Origin: Oceanicaulis sp. HLUCCA04
Lineage (GTDB): Bacteria > Pseudomonadota > Alphaproteobacteria > Caulobacterales > Maricaulaceae
Direction of reading: 5' to 3'
DNA: 58,275 nucleotides
Assembly (NCBI GenBank): GCA_001314625.1
Contig: LJSH01000005.1
Location: 1-58,275, forward strand
Both the position numbers and the translations under genes were made by a program. Below are positions 52,000-58,275 of the stretch, piece by piece (the stretch's first letter is position 1; every line of letters starts with the position of its first letter). Under the pieces are notes generated by a model. The model saw only the letters and a list, made by a program, of their open reading frames with translations, made no database searches and was not told the DNA's origin.

Positions 52000-52413
52000 T
52001 TAACGCTCCGGAAAAAGCTGGTTTTGTGCGCCGCGCGGCAGGGTCTGAACTTCATCGGCAAGGCTCCTCTCTACCCCGCCAATGGCCAATCTTTCGCGAT
52101 CACTGGGCGCGCGTTCGCTAGCCCGCTCGATTCGTGCAGCAAGCGAAGGCGACAGGCCTGTCACCGCGCCGGGATAAGGGCGCGGGTTCAATGGCGCGTT
52201 GTGCAAGGTGCAGCGGGCCGGGTAGGCGTAATGGGTCCAGGCCTGGCACGCCTGCTGGTAGCCGCACGCGGCGGCACAAGCCTGCCAGCTCAATGCCGGC
52301 GCGCCATCAAGGCGCACCAGTACTGCGCCGCGCCGCTCCTCGCCTTGCAGGACCGCGCCCGATGGCAGGCCGGGGGTGAGGGCAAGGCTGGCGATGAGGA
52401 GCGCTGTGATCAT
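52000..52413 (-). CDS. Secreted PAN/apple-like domain protein
   Basis: Encodes 137 residues from the ATG at 52413; the frame is open upstream to 52635. A hydrophobic signal (MITALLIASLALTPGLPSGA) leads into a domain with five Cys spaced like a PAN/apple module: WQACAAACGYQQACQAWTHY, then PARCTLHNA. PAN domains bind protein or carbohydrate ligands. The C-terminal half is charged and has no recognisable motif. The start lacks a good Shine-Dalgarno site, so the assignment is tentative. Confidence 0.65.
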   Translation of the reverse strand: MITALLIASLALTPGLPSGAVLQGEERRGAVLVRLDGAPALSWQACAAACGYQQACQAWTHYAYPARCTLHNAPLNPRPYPGAVTGLSPSLAARIERASERAPSDRERLAIGGVERSLADEVQTLPRGAQNQLFPER

Positions 52414-52604
52414 GGTGCTGATTTGGCACCCCAGCGATGAAGGAAGGGTTTCTGCGTCTCCAACGTCGCGCGCTTTGCTGTCATCCGCCGTTCGTGAGGC
52501 GGGCCACGCCATGGATTGCCGCTTCCCGCATCCGCCCCATTGCGCGCCCTTCTGTGACCGGCTAACGAGGCGTCTTGCCAACACGGGTAAATGGAGCGCG
52601 CGAG

Positions 52605-53462
52605 ATGGGTGCCGGAACGGGCGGTCTGCAGGCACGGCTGGAAGCGTTTGTGGACAGCGCGCTGTTTCGCAACGCGATCATGGTGCTGATACTGATCAAC
52701 GCGGTTCTGCTGGGGCTGGAAACCTATCAGCTGCCGCCCGATATGGCAGCGGCGTTCGCGATTGCCGACCAGATCATCATCTACATTTTTGCCGCCGAGA
52801 TCGTGTTCAAGCTGGCCGTGTTGCGCCTGCGTTTCTTCCGTTCGGGCTGGAACTGGTTTGACCTCACGGTGGTCACCATTTCGCTGATCCCGGCTGCCGG
52901 ACCGTTTGCAGTTCTGCGCGCGCTGCGCGTCTTGCGCCTGTTCCGCCTGTTCTCGGTCGTGCCGGAAATGCGCCGCGTCGTGGTGGCGCTGGGCAAGGCC
53001 ATACCGGGCATGGGCTCGATCATGATGGTGCTCGGCCTGATTTTCTATGTCGGCGCGGTGATGAGCTCGAAACTCTTCGCTGGCACCCATCCGCAATTCT
53101 TCGGCGATCTGGGCGCAGCCGCGTTCACGCTGTTTCAGGTGATGACGCTGGAAAGCTGGTCGATGGGCGTCGCCCGGCCGGTTATTGCCGAGCATCCGCT
53201 GGCCTGGGCCTTCTTCGTACCCTTCATCGTGCTGACCAGCTTTGCGGTGCTGAACATGTTCATCGCGGTCATTGTGGACTCGCTGCAGGCCAAGCATTTC
53301 GACGAGGAGAGCGAGCGCCAGAGCAAAGCGACCGACGAGCGCACCGTGCTGCGCGACGAAGTCATCGCCTTGCGCGGCGAGATTGCCGAGCTCAAGGCGC
53401 TGGTCCGCGATGCCATGAAAACGGATGAAAAGCCGCATTCGCGCGGCGCGAAGGAAGACTAG
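52605..53462 (+). CDS. Bacterial voltage-gated sodium channel (NaChBac/BacNav family)
   Basis: Encodes 285 residues, the size of a one-domain six-helix channel that works as a tetramer. The ATG at 52605 has GGAG 8 nt upstream. S1 is FRNAIMVLILINAVLLGLET. The S4 voltage sensor has regularly spaced Arg (LRALRVLRLFRLFSVVPEMR). The pore loop contains TLESWS at residues 181-186, the BacNav sodium-selectivity signature. The C-terminal cytosolic tail is charged and probably coiled coil (DEVIALRGEIAELKALVRDA). Its stop overlaps the stop of the convergent PBP gene by 3 nt. Confidence 0.94.
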   Translation: MGAGTGGLQARLEAFVDSALFRNAIMVLILINAVLLGLETYQLPPDMAAAFAIADQIIIYIFAAEIVFKLAVLRLRFFRSGWNWFDLTVVTISLIPAAGPFAVLRALRVLRLFRLFSVVPEMRRVVVALGKAIPGMGSIMMVLGLIFYVGAVMSSKLFAGTHPQFFGDLGAAAFTLFQVMTLESWSMGVARPVIAEHPLAWAFFVPFIVLTSFAVLNMFIAVIVDSLQAKHFDEESERQSKATDERTVLRDEVIALRGEIAELKALVRDAMKTDEKPHSRGAKED

Positions 53463-55492
53463 TTGAACCGCCCGCCTTCAAGCACGCGGTCAAACTCGGC
53501 CGACAGGCCTGCATAGAAGGCCAGCAGTCGTTCCTCGCGCTCTGAGCGCACGCGCGGGGCCGGGGCGTTCAGGGGCTCGGCAGGCAGACCATCATGGGCA
53601 GCCACCATGATCTCCCGCCATATATCGGCCGGAAGGCCGCCGCCGGTGACATTCTCCATCGCCGTGTCGTCATCATTGCCGGTCCACACGGCGGCGGTGA
53701 ATTGCGCCGAGTAGCCGACAAACCAGGCATCACGGCTGTTCTGGCTGGTGCCGGTCTTGCCGGCCACGCGGTGGCCGGGCACGGCGGCGCGCCGTCCGGT
53801 GCCGTCCAGCACGACGCCTTGCAGCATGGTGGACATGTCCCGCGCATGGCCGCGCGCGATCACCTGCTGGGTGCGCGGTTCCTCTTCAGAGCGTTCAAAC
53901 AGCACCGTGCCGCGCGTGGTGCGCACCTCGGTCACGAAATAGGGATCAAGCCGCCGCCCGTCATTGGCGATGACCAGATAGCTGGCCGCCATGTCAATGA
54001 CGCGCACTTCGCTGGAGCCCAGCGACAGTGACGGCACTTCATCAAGCGGGGTTGTGATACCCAGCCGCCTGGCCATCTCGGCCACTTCGGAAATGCCCAC
54101 CAGCATGCCCATCTGCGCTGCGATCGTGTTGACCGAGCGTTTCAGCGCATCCTCCATGGTCATCCGGCCACGAAAGCCACCGCCAAAATTGACCGGCGAC
54201 CAGTTGCCATAGGAGACAGGCGCGTCATTGAAGACGCTGGAGGGCGAATAGTCGGCTTCCAGCGCCGCCAGATAGACAAACGGCTTGAAGGCCGAGCCTG
54301 GCTGGCGGCGGGCCTGGACGGCGCGGTTGAACTGGCTGGACACGTAATCGCGCCCGCCAATCATCGCGCGGATGGCGCCGTCATTGCCCAGCACCACGGC
54401 GGCCGCTTCGCTGGCGTTCAGCGCCTCGCCATCGCTTTCCAGACGCTCGGTGATCACGGTCTGCGCGGCGTTTTGCAGGCGGGTGTCCAGCGTGGTCTGG
54501 ATGACGAGGTCTGGCACCTCATTGTCCGGGCCCAGCAGGCGCTGGGCCTCGGCCACGGCATAATCGAACAAATGGCCATATTGGGCCGGGCCGCCCGGCT
54601 GCAGCGCGCTTTCCACCGGCTCGGCCTGCGTGGCGTTGGCGACAGTGTATTCCATCGGTGTCAGGAAGCCTGCATCGCGCATGGCGGCGAGCACGTTGGA
54701 GGCCCGCGCCTGCGCTTCGGCGAGATTATCGGTCGGGGCCAGGCGCGTCGGCGCGGCGGGAAGCGCTGCCAGCAGGGCCGCCTCCTGCACGGTCAGCTCA
54801 GAGGCCGGCTTGTTGAAATAGCGCCGTGCTGCCGCTTCGATGCCATAGGCTTGCTCGCCGAAATAGATGCGGTTGAGATAGAGCTCGAGTATTTCGTCCT
54901 TGGTCAGCACCCGCTCCAGCGCGAGCGCCAGACGCATTTCCTGCACCTTGCGGCGTATCGTGCGTTCGGGCGTCAGGATGAGGTTCTTGACCAGCTGCAT
55001 GGTGATGGTGGAGCCACCCTGCACCGTACGCCCGGCGCGGATATTGGCCAGCACGGCGCGGATGGTGCCGCGCCAGTCCACGCCGTCATGCTCGTGATAG
55101 CGCCTGTCCTCGATCGACAGGAAGGCTTGCGCGACGTGTGGCGGCAGATCGTCCAGCTGAACGGGAATGCCATAGAGCGGCCCGCGAATGGCCAGCACCT
55201 CGCCATTCGTGTCCAGCAGGGTGACGGTCGGCTCCATGCGCACGCGCCAGAGGTCTTCGGCGCTTTGCGGCACGGGCGGCAGATCGTGGAACGCCCATTC
55301 CCATAAGGCGTGGGCGGTGATGGCGCCGGCAGCCAGAAACAGAGCCGTCACACCCGCCAGCACCATCAGCCTGCGTGTGCGCAACCATTCATTAAAAGCG
55401 GCGAGGCGCTCCTTGAATGTTGTCGGCTGGTCGGCGCGAAACGTGATGATGAGCCTCCCTCGGAGATGGGCGCTGGGCAAGGACGTTCTCAA
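53459..55492 (-). CDS. Class A penicillin-binding protein (PBP1-type)
   Basis: Encodes up to 677 residues. It polymerises and cross-links peptidoglycan. A cytosolic N-terminus is followed by a single membrane helix (LMVLAGVTALFLAAGAITAH). The glycosyltransferase domain has FLSIEDRRYHEHDGVDWRG with Glu128 and VQGGSTITMQLVKN. The transpeptidase has S400-x2-K403 (RQPGSAFKPF), SVN at 453-455 and KTGT at 579-582. The start is uncertain: the frame opens with TTG at 55492, another TTG lies at 55480, and no ATG precedes residue 43. Confidence 0.93.
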   Translation of the reverse strand: MRTSLPSAHLRGRLIITFRADQPTTFKERLAAFNEWLRTRRLMVLAGVTALFLAAGAITAHALWEWAFHDLPPVPQSAEDLWRVRMEPTVTLLDTNGEVLAIRGPLYGIPVQLDDLPPHVAQAFLSIEDRRYHEHDGVDWRGTIRAVLANIRAGRTVQGGSTITMQLVKNLILTPERTIRRKVQEMRLALALERVLTKDEILELYLNRIYFGEQAYGIEAAARRYFNKPASELTVQEAALLAALPAAPTRLAPTDNLAEAQARASNVLAAMRDAGFLTPMEYTVANATQAEPVESALQPGGPAQYGHLFDYAVAEAQRLLGPDNEVPDLVIQTTLDTRLQNAAQTVITERLESDGEALNASEAAAVVLGNDGAIRAMIGGRDYVSSQFNRAVQARRQPGSAFKPFVYLAALEADYSPSSVFNDAPVSYGNWSPVNFGGGFRGRMTMEDALKRSVNTIAAQMGMLVGISEVAEMARRLGITTPLDEVPSLSLGSSEVRVIDMAASYLVIANDGRRLDPYFVTEVRTTRGTVLFERSEEEPRTQQVIARGHARDMSTMLQGVVLDGTGRRAAVPGHRVAGKTGTSQNSRDAWFVGYSAQFTAAVWTGNDDDTAMENVTGGGLPADIWREIMVAAHDGLPAEPLNAPAPRVRSEREERLLAFYAGLSAEFDRVLEGGRFN

Positions 55493-55522
55493 AGCCAGAC
55501 GATCACGGCTAAATTATGGGCG

Positions 55523-55966
55523 ATGAATGGCCAAGCCCCTTTTTACAAGACGAAACGCCTCGACCAGATGAGCGAGGCAGAGTGGGAATCGCTGTGCGAT
55601 GGCTGTGGCCAGTGCTGCACGCTGTCGCTGATTGATGACGATGATCCCGGCGGCGAGGTTGTTCGCACCTGCATTGGCTGCGAACTGCTCGATCTTCAAA
55701 CCGTGCGCTGCACCGATTATGCCAACCGCCATGCGCGCGTGCCGTCCTGCGTGAAGCTGACCCCCGGCAATGTGGGCGCTCTGAGCTGGATGCCGCAAAC
55801 CTGCGCCTATCGGCTGATCGCGGAAGGCAAGCCACTTTTCGACTGGCACCCGCTTGTCTCGGGCCGCGCGGACAGCGTGGTGGACGCAGGTGTCTCAGTG
55901 AAGGGCACGCTGGTGTCCGAGCGCGATGTCGATGAGGCCGATTACGAGGATTATGTGTTGGAGTAG
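55523..55966 (+). CDS. YcgN/UPF0260-family cysteine-cluster protein
   Basis: Encodes 147 residues. The ATG at 55523 gives MNGQAPFYKTKRLDQMSEAE, matching the family. Cys-rich blocks CDGCGQCCTLSLIDDD, RTCIGCELLDLQTVRCTDY and VPSCVKLTP suggest a metal (zinc or iron) cluster; the family has no proven function. It is followed by a 442-nt repeat-rich spacer. Confidence 0.92.
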   Translation: MNGQAPFYKTKRLDQMSEAEWESLCDGCGQCCTLSLIDDDDPGGEVVRTCIGCELLDLQTVRCTDYANRHARVPSCVKLTPGNVGALSWMPQTCAYRLIAEGKPLFDWHPLVSGRADSVVDAGVSVKGTLVSERDVDEADYEDYVLE

Positions 55967-55977
55967 GTTCTCACTTT

Positions 55978-56068
55978 CGTCGTTCCCGCGCAGGCGGGAA
56001 CCCAGAGCCGCTCGGGAACCGCCTTCGCCCTATGATCTCTGGATCCCCGCCTGCGCGGGGATGACGAG
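55978..56068. repeat. Inverted doublet of REP-like palindromes, family C copy 2
   Basis: Left unit CGTCG, TTCCCGC-GCAGGCGGGAA, CCCAGAG (55978-56007). Right unit, inverted, CTCTGGA, TCCCCGC-CTGCGCGGGGA, TGACGAG (56037-56068). The length (91 bp) nearly equals copy 1 at 41998-42087 (90 bp), while the sequence between units is unrelated. Confidence 0.85.
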
Positions 56069-56130
56069 GGGATGGGGCGCCCGCAGGAAGCGGGCCATGA
56101 CAATCTTCCGGCTTCCTAAAAAAAGGGCGG

Positions 56131-56154
56131 GGTCCCCCGTCGGTGCGGGGGACC
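56131..56154. repeat. REP-like palindrome, family B copy 2
   Basis: GGTCCCCCG, TCGGTG, CGGGGGACC, followed by CCGGAG. Its flank is the reverse complement of the flank of copy 3, so copies 2 and 3 form an inverted pair. Confidence 0.8.
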
Positions 56155-56217
56155 CCGGAGTTTGAAGCGTCCTTTTCGAACTGGCGAGGCCTTGTGTAAC
56201 TCGAACCTCTCCACCGG

Positions 56218-56241
56218 GGTCCCCCGCCCCGACGGGGGACC
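56218..56241. repeat. REP-like palindrome, family B copy 3
   Basis: GGTCCCCCG, CCCCGA, CGGGGGACC, preceded by CTCCACCGG as in copy 1. Stem bases are identical in all three copies and the 6-nt loops differ. Confidence 0.8.
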
Positions 56242-56408
56242 CATTTTGCCATCAGTTTCCCGGCTCTTGCCCCTCCCGGTAGTGAAAAGGGCGCATAACT
56301 CCGCCCCAATCCCTTCCCTGTGAAAATGAATCCCAAATCGTCTCAAGCCCTTGCCCGAAACCTTTTGCGATCACTCCGGCAGGGCCGGTTTGCAGGCATA
56401 CTTCAGGC

Positions 56409-56852
56409 ATGGTCGAGACATGTGAGAACAGAGCGCCCCCCAAGCGCGACTGGGCAGCCATCCGCGAGGCACGCCGGGCGGGGATGAGCCTTGAAGGGCT
56501 GGCCCTGCGCGAAGGTATCGCCCTGCAATATCTCAAGGACGGGCTGATGTGGGTGGAGCGGGTCCTGCCCGCCAGCCGGACAGACAGTCTCAAAGTGCGT
56601 CTGGAAGCGCATCTGGAAGCGGCCGAAGCCGCACTGGCGCGCGGCGAGATGGCAGATGCGGAAAAGCGGGCGAGGGCGGTTAGCGCGCTTTTGAAGGCTG
56701 CCATGAGCGTGGATGACTGGGCGCGGCTCGCCGAGATCGCCCGCAAAACCGAGACAAGCGAGGCGCAGGCACATGCACACACCCGTGAGGCTCTGCTTGA
56801 AGAGCTTCGCCGGCGGCTTTCGCGCCTTGATGCGCAAGCCAGCCCGGATTGA
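56409..56852 (+). CDS. Putative small terminase subunit (GTA/prophage type)
   Basis: Encodes 147 residues. The N-terminal part, WAAIREARRAGMSLEGLALR followed by EGIALQYLKDG, reads like a helix-turn-helix. The rest is strongly helical (LKVRLEAHLEAAEAALARGE, LLEELRRRLSRLDA). Position directly before a large terminase gene, and the HTH plus helical layout, fit a small terminase that recognises DNA for packaging. The assignment is by context, since small terminases diverge fast. It overlaps the large subunit by 23 nt. Confidence 0.7.
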   Translation: MVETCENRAPPKRDWAAIREARRAGMSLEGLALREGIALQYLKDGLMWVERVLPASRTDSLKVRLEAHLEAAEAALARGEMADAEKRARAVSALLKAAMSVDDWARLAEIARKTETSEAQAHAHTREALLEELRRRLSRLDAQASPD

Positions 56853-58092
56853 CCGGCTGATCGCCTCTATGGATGCGAGTGAGGCCGAACGTATTCTTGA
56901 TGACTGGCAAAGCTGGGCGCACCCCGCGCAGCTGCCACCGCAAGGCGACTGGCGGGCCTGGCTGTTTCTGGGCGGGCGGGGCGCTGGCAAGACCCGTGCA
57001 GGATCTGAATGGATACGCGCCCGGATCGCTGCCGGTGCCGGGCGTATTGCGCTGATCGGCCCCACACACGGCGATGTGCGCGAGGTGATGATTGCCGGGC
57101 CATCGGGCCTGCGCAGTCTGGGCCCGCGGGGCCAGCGCCCGGTCTGGGAAGCGTCGCGCCGCCGCCTTGTCTGGCCGTCCGGCGCGGTGGCCTACACGTT
57201 TTCGGGCGAAGACCCCGATGCCTTGAGAGGCCCGCAATTCGACACCGCCTGGGCCGATGAGTTTGCCGCCTGGCGCTATCCGCAAGGCGTGCTGGACATG
57301 CTGCGCTTCGGCTTGCGGCTGAGTGATGATCCGCGCCTTATGGTAACGACAACGCCGCGTCCGCTGCCCGCTCTGAAACGCCTGATCGCGGCGCACGGCA
57401 GCGTGATGACCCATGCGGTCAGCGCCGACAATGCCGCCAATCTGGCACCAGGCTTCATCACGGCACTGCGAGAGCATTACGGCTCCTCGCGCCTGGCGTT
57501 GCAGGAGCTGGAAGGCCGCCTGGTGGACGATCCTGACGGCGCGTTGTGGACGCGAGAGATGATTGATGCGGCGCTCGCGCGCCAGGCCGTGGAGGCTCAG
57601 AGAATTGTCGTCGCGGTTGATCCGCCCGCCGGGTCCACCGGCGATGAATGCGGGATCATTGTCGCCGGAGCCGCCGGGCAGGGTGCAGGCCAGGCGTTCA
57701 CCGTGCTGGCCGATTACAGCTTGCGCGCCCGGCCTGAAGCCTGGGCAAAGCAAGTGGCCAAGGCCTTCACCGCGCATGAGGCCGACAGCGTGGTCGCTGA
57801 AAGCAATCAGGGCGGGGAGATGGTGCGCGCGGTGCTGGCCGCTGCGCTGCCCGGCCTGCCGGTGCGCCTGGTTCATGCCAGCCGCGCCAAGCGCGCGCGG
57901 GCCGAACCCGTTGCTACGCTCTATGCCACGGGCCGGGTGGCTCACGCCGCCCGGATGACGGAACTGGAAGACCAGATGTGTGCCTTTGGCGCGCCGGAAT
58001 TCTCCGGCTCACCAGACCGCGTGGACGCGCTGGTCTGGGCGATTGCGGCGCTAAAGGGCGGTGGGGCTGAGCCCAGGCTGCGGTGGATTTGA
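56830..58092 (+). CDS. Terminase large subunit / DNA-packaging ATPase (gene transfer agent type)
   Basis: Encodes 420 residues from the ATG at 56830. Another ATG at 56773 would add 19 residues but overlap the previous gene by 80 nt; neither has a strong ribosome-binding site. PPQGDWRAWLFLGGRGAGKT followed by RAGSEWIRARI is the Walker A region typical of gene-transfer-agent terminases. Walker B is in FDTAWADEFAAWRYP. The nuclease domain has IVVAVDPPAGSTGDECGIIV and VVAESNQGGEMVRAVL. No portal gene follows within the remaining 183 bases. Confidence 0.9.
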   Translation: MRKPARIDRLIASMDASEAERILDDWQSWAHPAQLPPQGDWRAWLFLGGRGAGKTRAGSEWIRARIAAGAGRIALIGPTHGDVREVMIAGPSGLRSLGPRGQRPVWEASRRRLVWPSGAVAYTFSGEDPDALRGPQFDTAWADEFAAWRYPQGVLDMLRFGLRLSDDPRLMVTTTPRPLPALKRLIAAHGSVMTHAVSADNAANLAPGFITALREHYGSSRLALQELEGRLVDDPDGALWTREMIDAALARQAVEAQRIVVAVDPPAGSTGDECGIIVAGAAGQGAGQAFTVLADYSLRARPEAWAKQVAKAFTAHEADSVVAESNQGGEMVRAVLAAALPGLPVRLVHASRAKRARAEPVATLYATGRVAHAARMTELEDQMCAFGAPEFSGSPDRVDALVWAIAALKGGGAEPRLRWI

Positions 58093-58114
58093 CGCTCTAC
58101 CACCAACCCTGAAA

Positions 58115-58143
58115 TCCCGGCCGAGCGATAGCGAGAGCCGGGA
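58115..58143. repeat. REP-like palindrome, family E
   Basis: TCCCGGC (58115-58121) pairs with GCCGGGA (58137-58143) around CGAGCGATAGCGAGA. It lies 23 nt after the terminase stop. Confidence 0.65.
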
Positions 58144-58166
58144 CCTCGGGCAGAACTGGCTCAAGG

Positions 58167-58190
58167 CCCCGGATCGCTTCGCGTCCGGGG
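58167..58190. repeat. Palindrome with TCGCTTCGCG loop
   Basis: CCCCGGA (58167-58173) pairs with TCCGGGG (58184-58190), with a self-complementary-rich loop. It ends in GGTTTC, so it could also act as a weak terminator for the terminase genes. Confidence 0.55.
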
Positions 58191-58227
58191 TTTCACTAGT
58201 GGCAGTGATGTGCCGACAGACCGGTTT

Positions 58228-58275
58228 CCTCCCCCGCCTGCGGGGGAGGTGTCAGCGAAGCTGACGGAGGGGGGA
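58228..58275. repeat. REP-like element, family A copy 2 (reaches window end)
   Basis: CCTCCCCCG-C-CTG-CGGGGGAGG is the first hairpin (58228-58249). The second is GTCAGC-GAA-GCTGAC, then GGAGGGGGA. Architecture is the same as at 14449-14493, with the second stem replaced by another paired sequence. Confidence 0.8.

Larger units (their letters stand above)
55967..56408. other. Gene-free spacer full of REP-like elements
   Basis: 442 bases without a credible gene. It holds the family C doublet (55978-56068) and two family B palindromes (56131-56154 and 56218-56241). The last 160 bases before the terminase genes have no recognisable promoter. Confidence 0.7.

Overview
The window looks like chromosome of a high-GC alphaproteobacterium of the Caulobacter/Maricaulis side of the class (Maricaulales or Hyphomonadaceae-like). 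This is inferred from gene content and protein flavour: a Caulobacter-type cpa/tad pilus locus, an ATP12-type F1 chaperone, Coq7, DUF2336 and DUF3299 proteins, a short-LID adenylate kinase, a gene-transfer-agent-type terminase and a marine-type bacterial sodium channel. Genus cannot be fixed from the sequence alone.

Layout. (1) 1-14364: end of tuf, then the complete S10, spc and alpha ribosomal-protein clusters on the plus strand (rpsJ to rplQ, with secY, adk and rpoA), closed by a clear rho-independent terminator. A good sigma70-like promoter lies before rpsM. (2) 14704-20783: a Deg-family protease, a small lipoprotein, rarA, crcB, an RluC-family pseudouridine synthase, a HAD phosphatase and ATP12; the last four overlap by 4 nt each. 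(3) 20840-31522: a tad/cpa type IVc pilus assembly locus (a stand-alone paralogue of the CpaC N-domain, two TadE/TadG-like pseudopilins, cpaA, B, C, D, E, F, tadB, tadC). No Flp pilin gene is in the window. (4) 31563-36459: a cobalamin riboswitch followed by a vitamin B12 uptake operon (binding protein, permease, ATPase, TonB receptor). (5) 36469-44811: mixed housekeeping genes: a DUF3299 lipoprotein, a hybrid histidine kinase with a degenerate receiver, cutA, queC-queE, an AT-richer gene with a possible HEPN domain, a small lipoprotein, pirin, coq7, dsbB, exoD. (6) 44961-45435: tRNA-Leu(CAA) followed by an array of palindromes that includes a 106-bp tandem duplication. (7) 45561-50795: rfbC-rfbD and a branched-chain 2-oxoacid dehydrogenase operon (E1alpha, E1beta, E2, no E3). 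(8) 50804-55966: a DUF2336 protein, a PAN-like secreted protein, a voltage-gated sodium channel, a class A penicillin-binding protein and a YcgN-family protein. (9) 56409-58092: small and large terminase genes of gene-transfer-agent/prophage type, bounded on both sides by REP-like repeats.

Most genes are conserved. The less ordinary content is a dense set of at least five families of short palindromic repeats in the spacers. Several are inverted doublets whose arms differ by compensating changes. Other points of interest are the AT-rich HEPN-like gene, the acidic tail on a TadG-like pseudopilin, the sodium channel, and the leader of the B12 operon. I saw no insertion sequence, integrase, CRISPR array or complete prophage.
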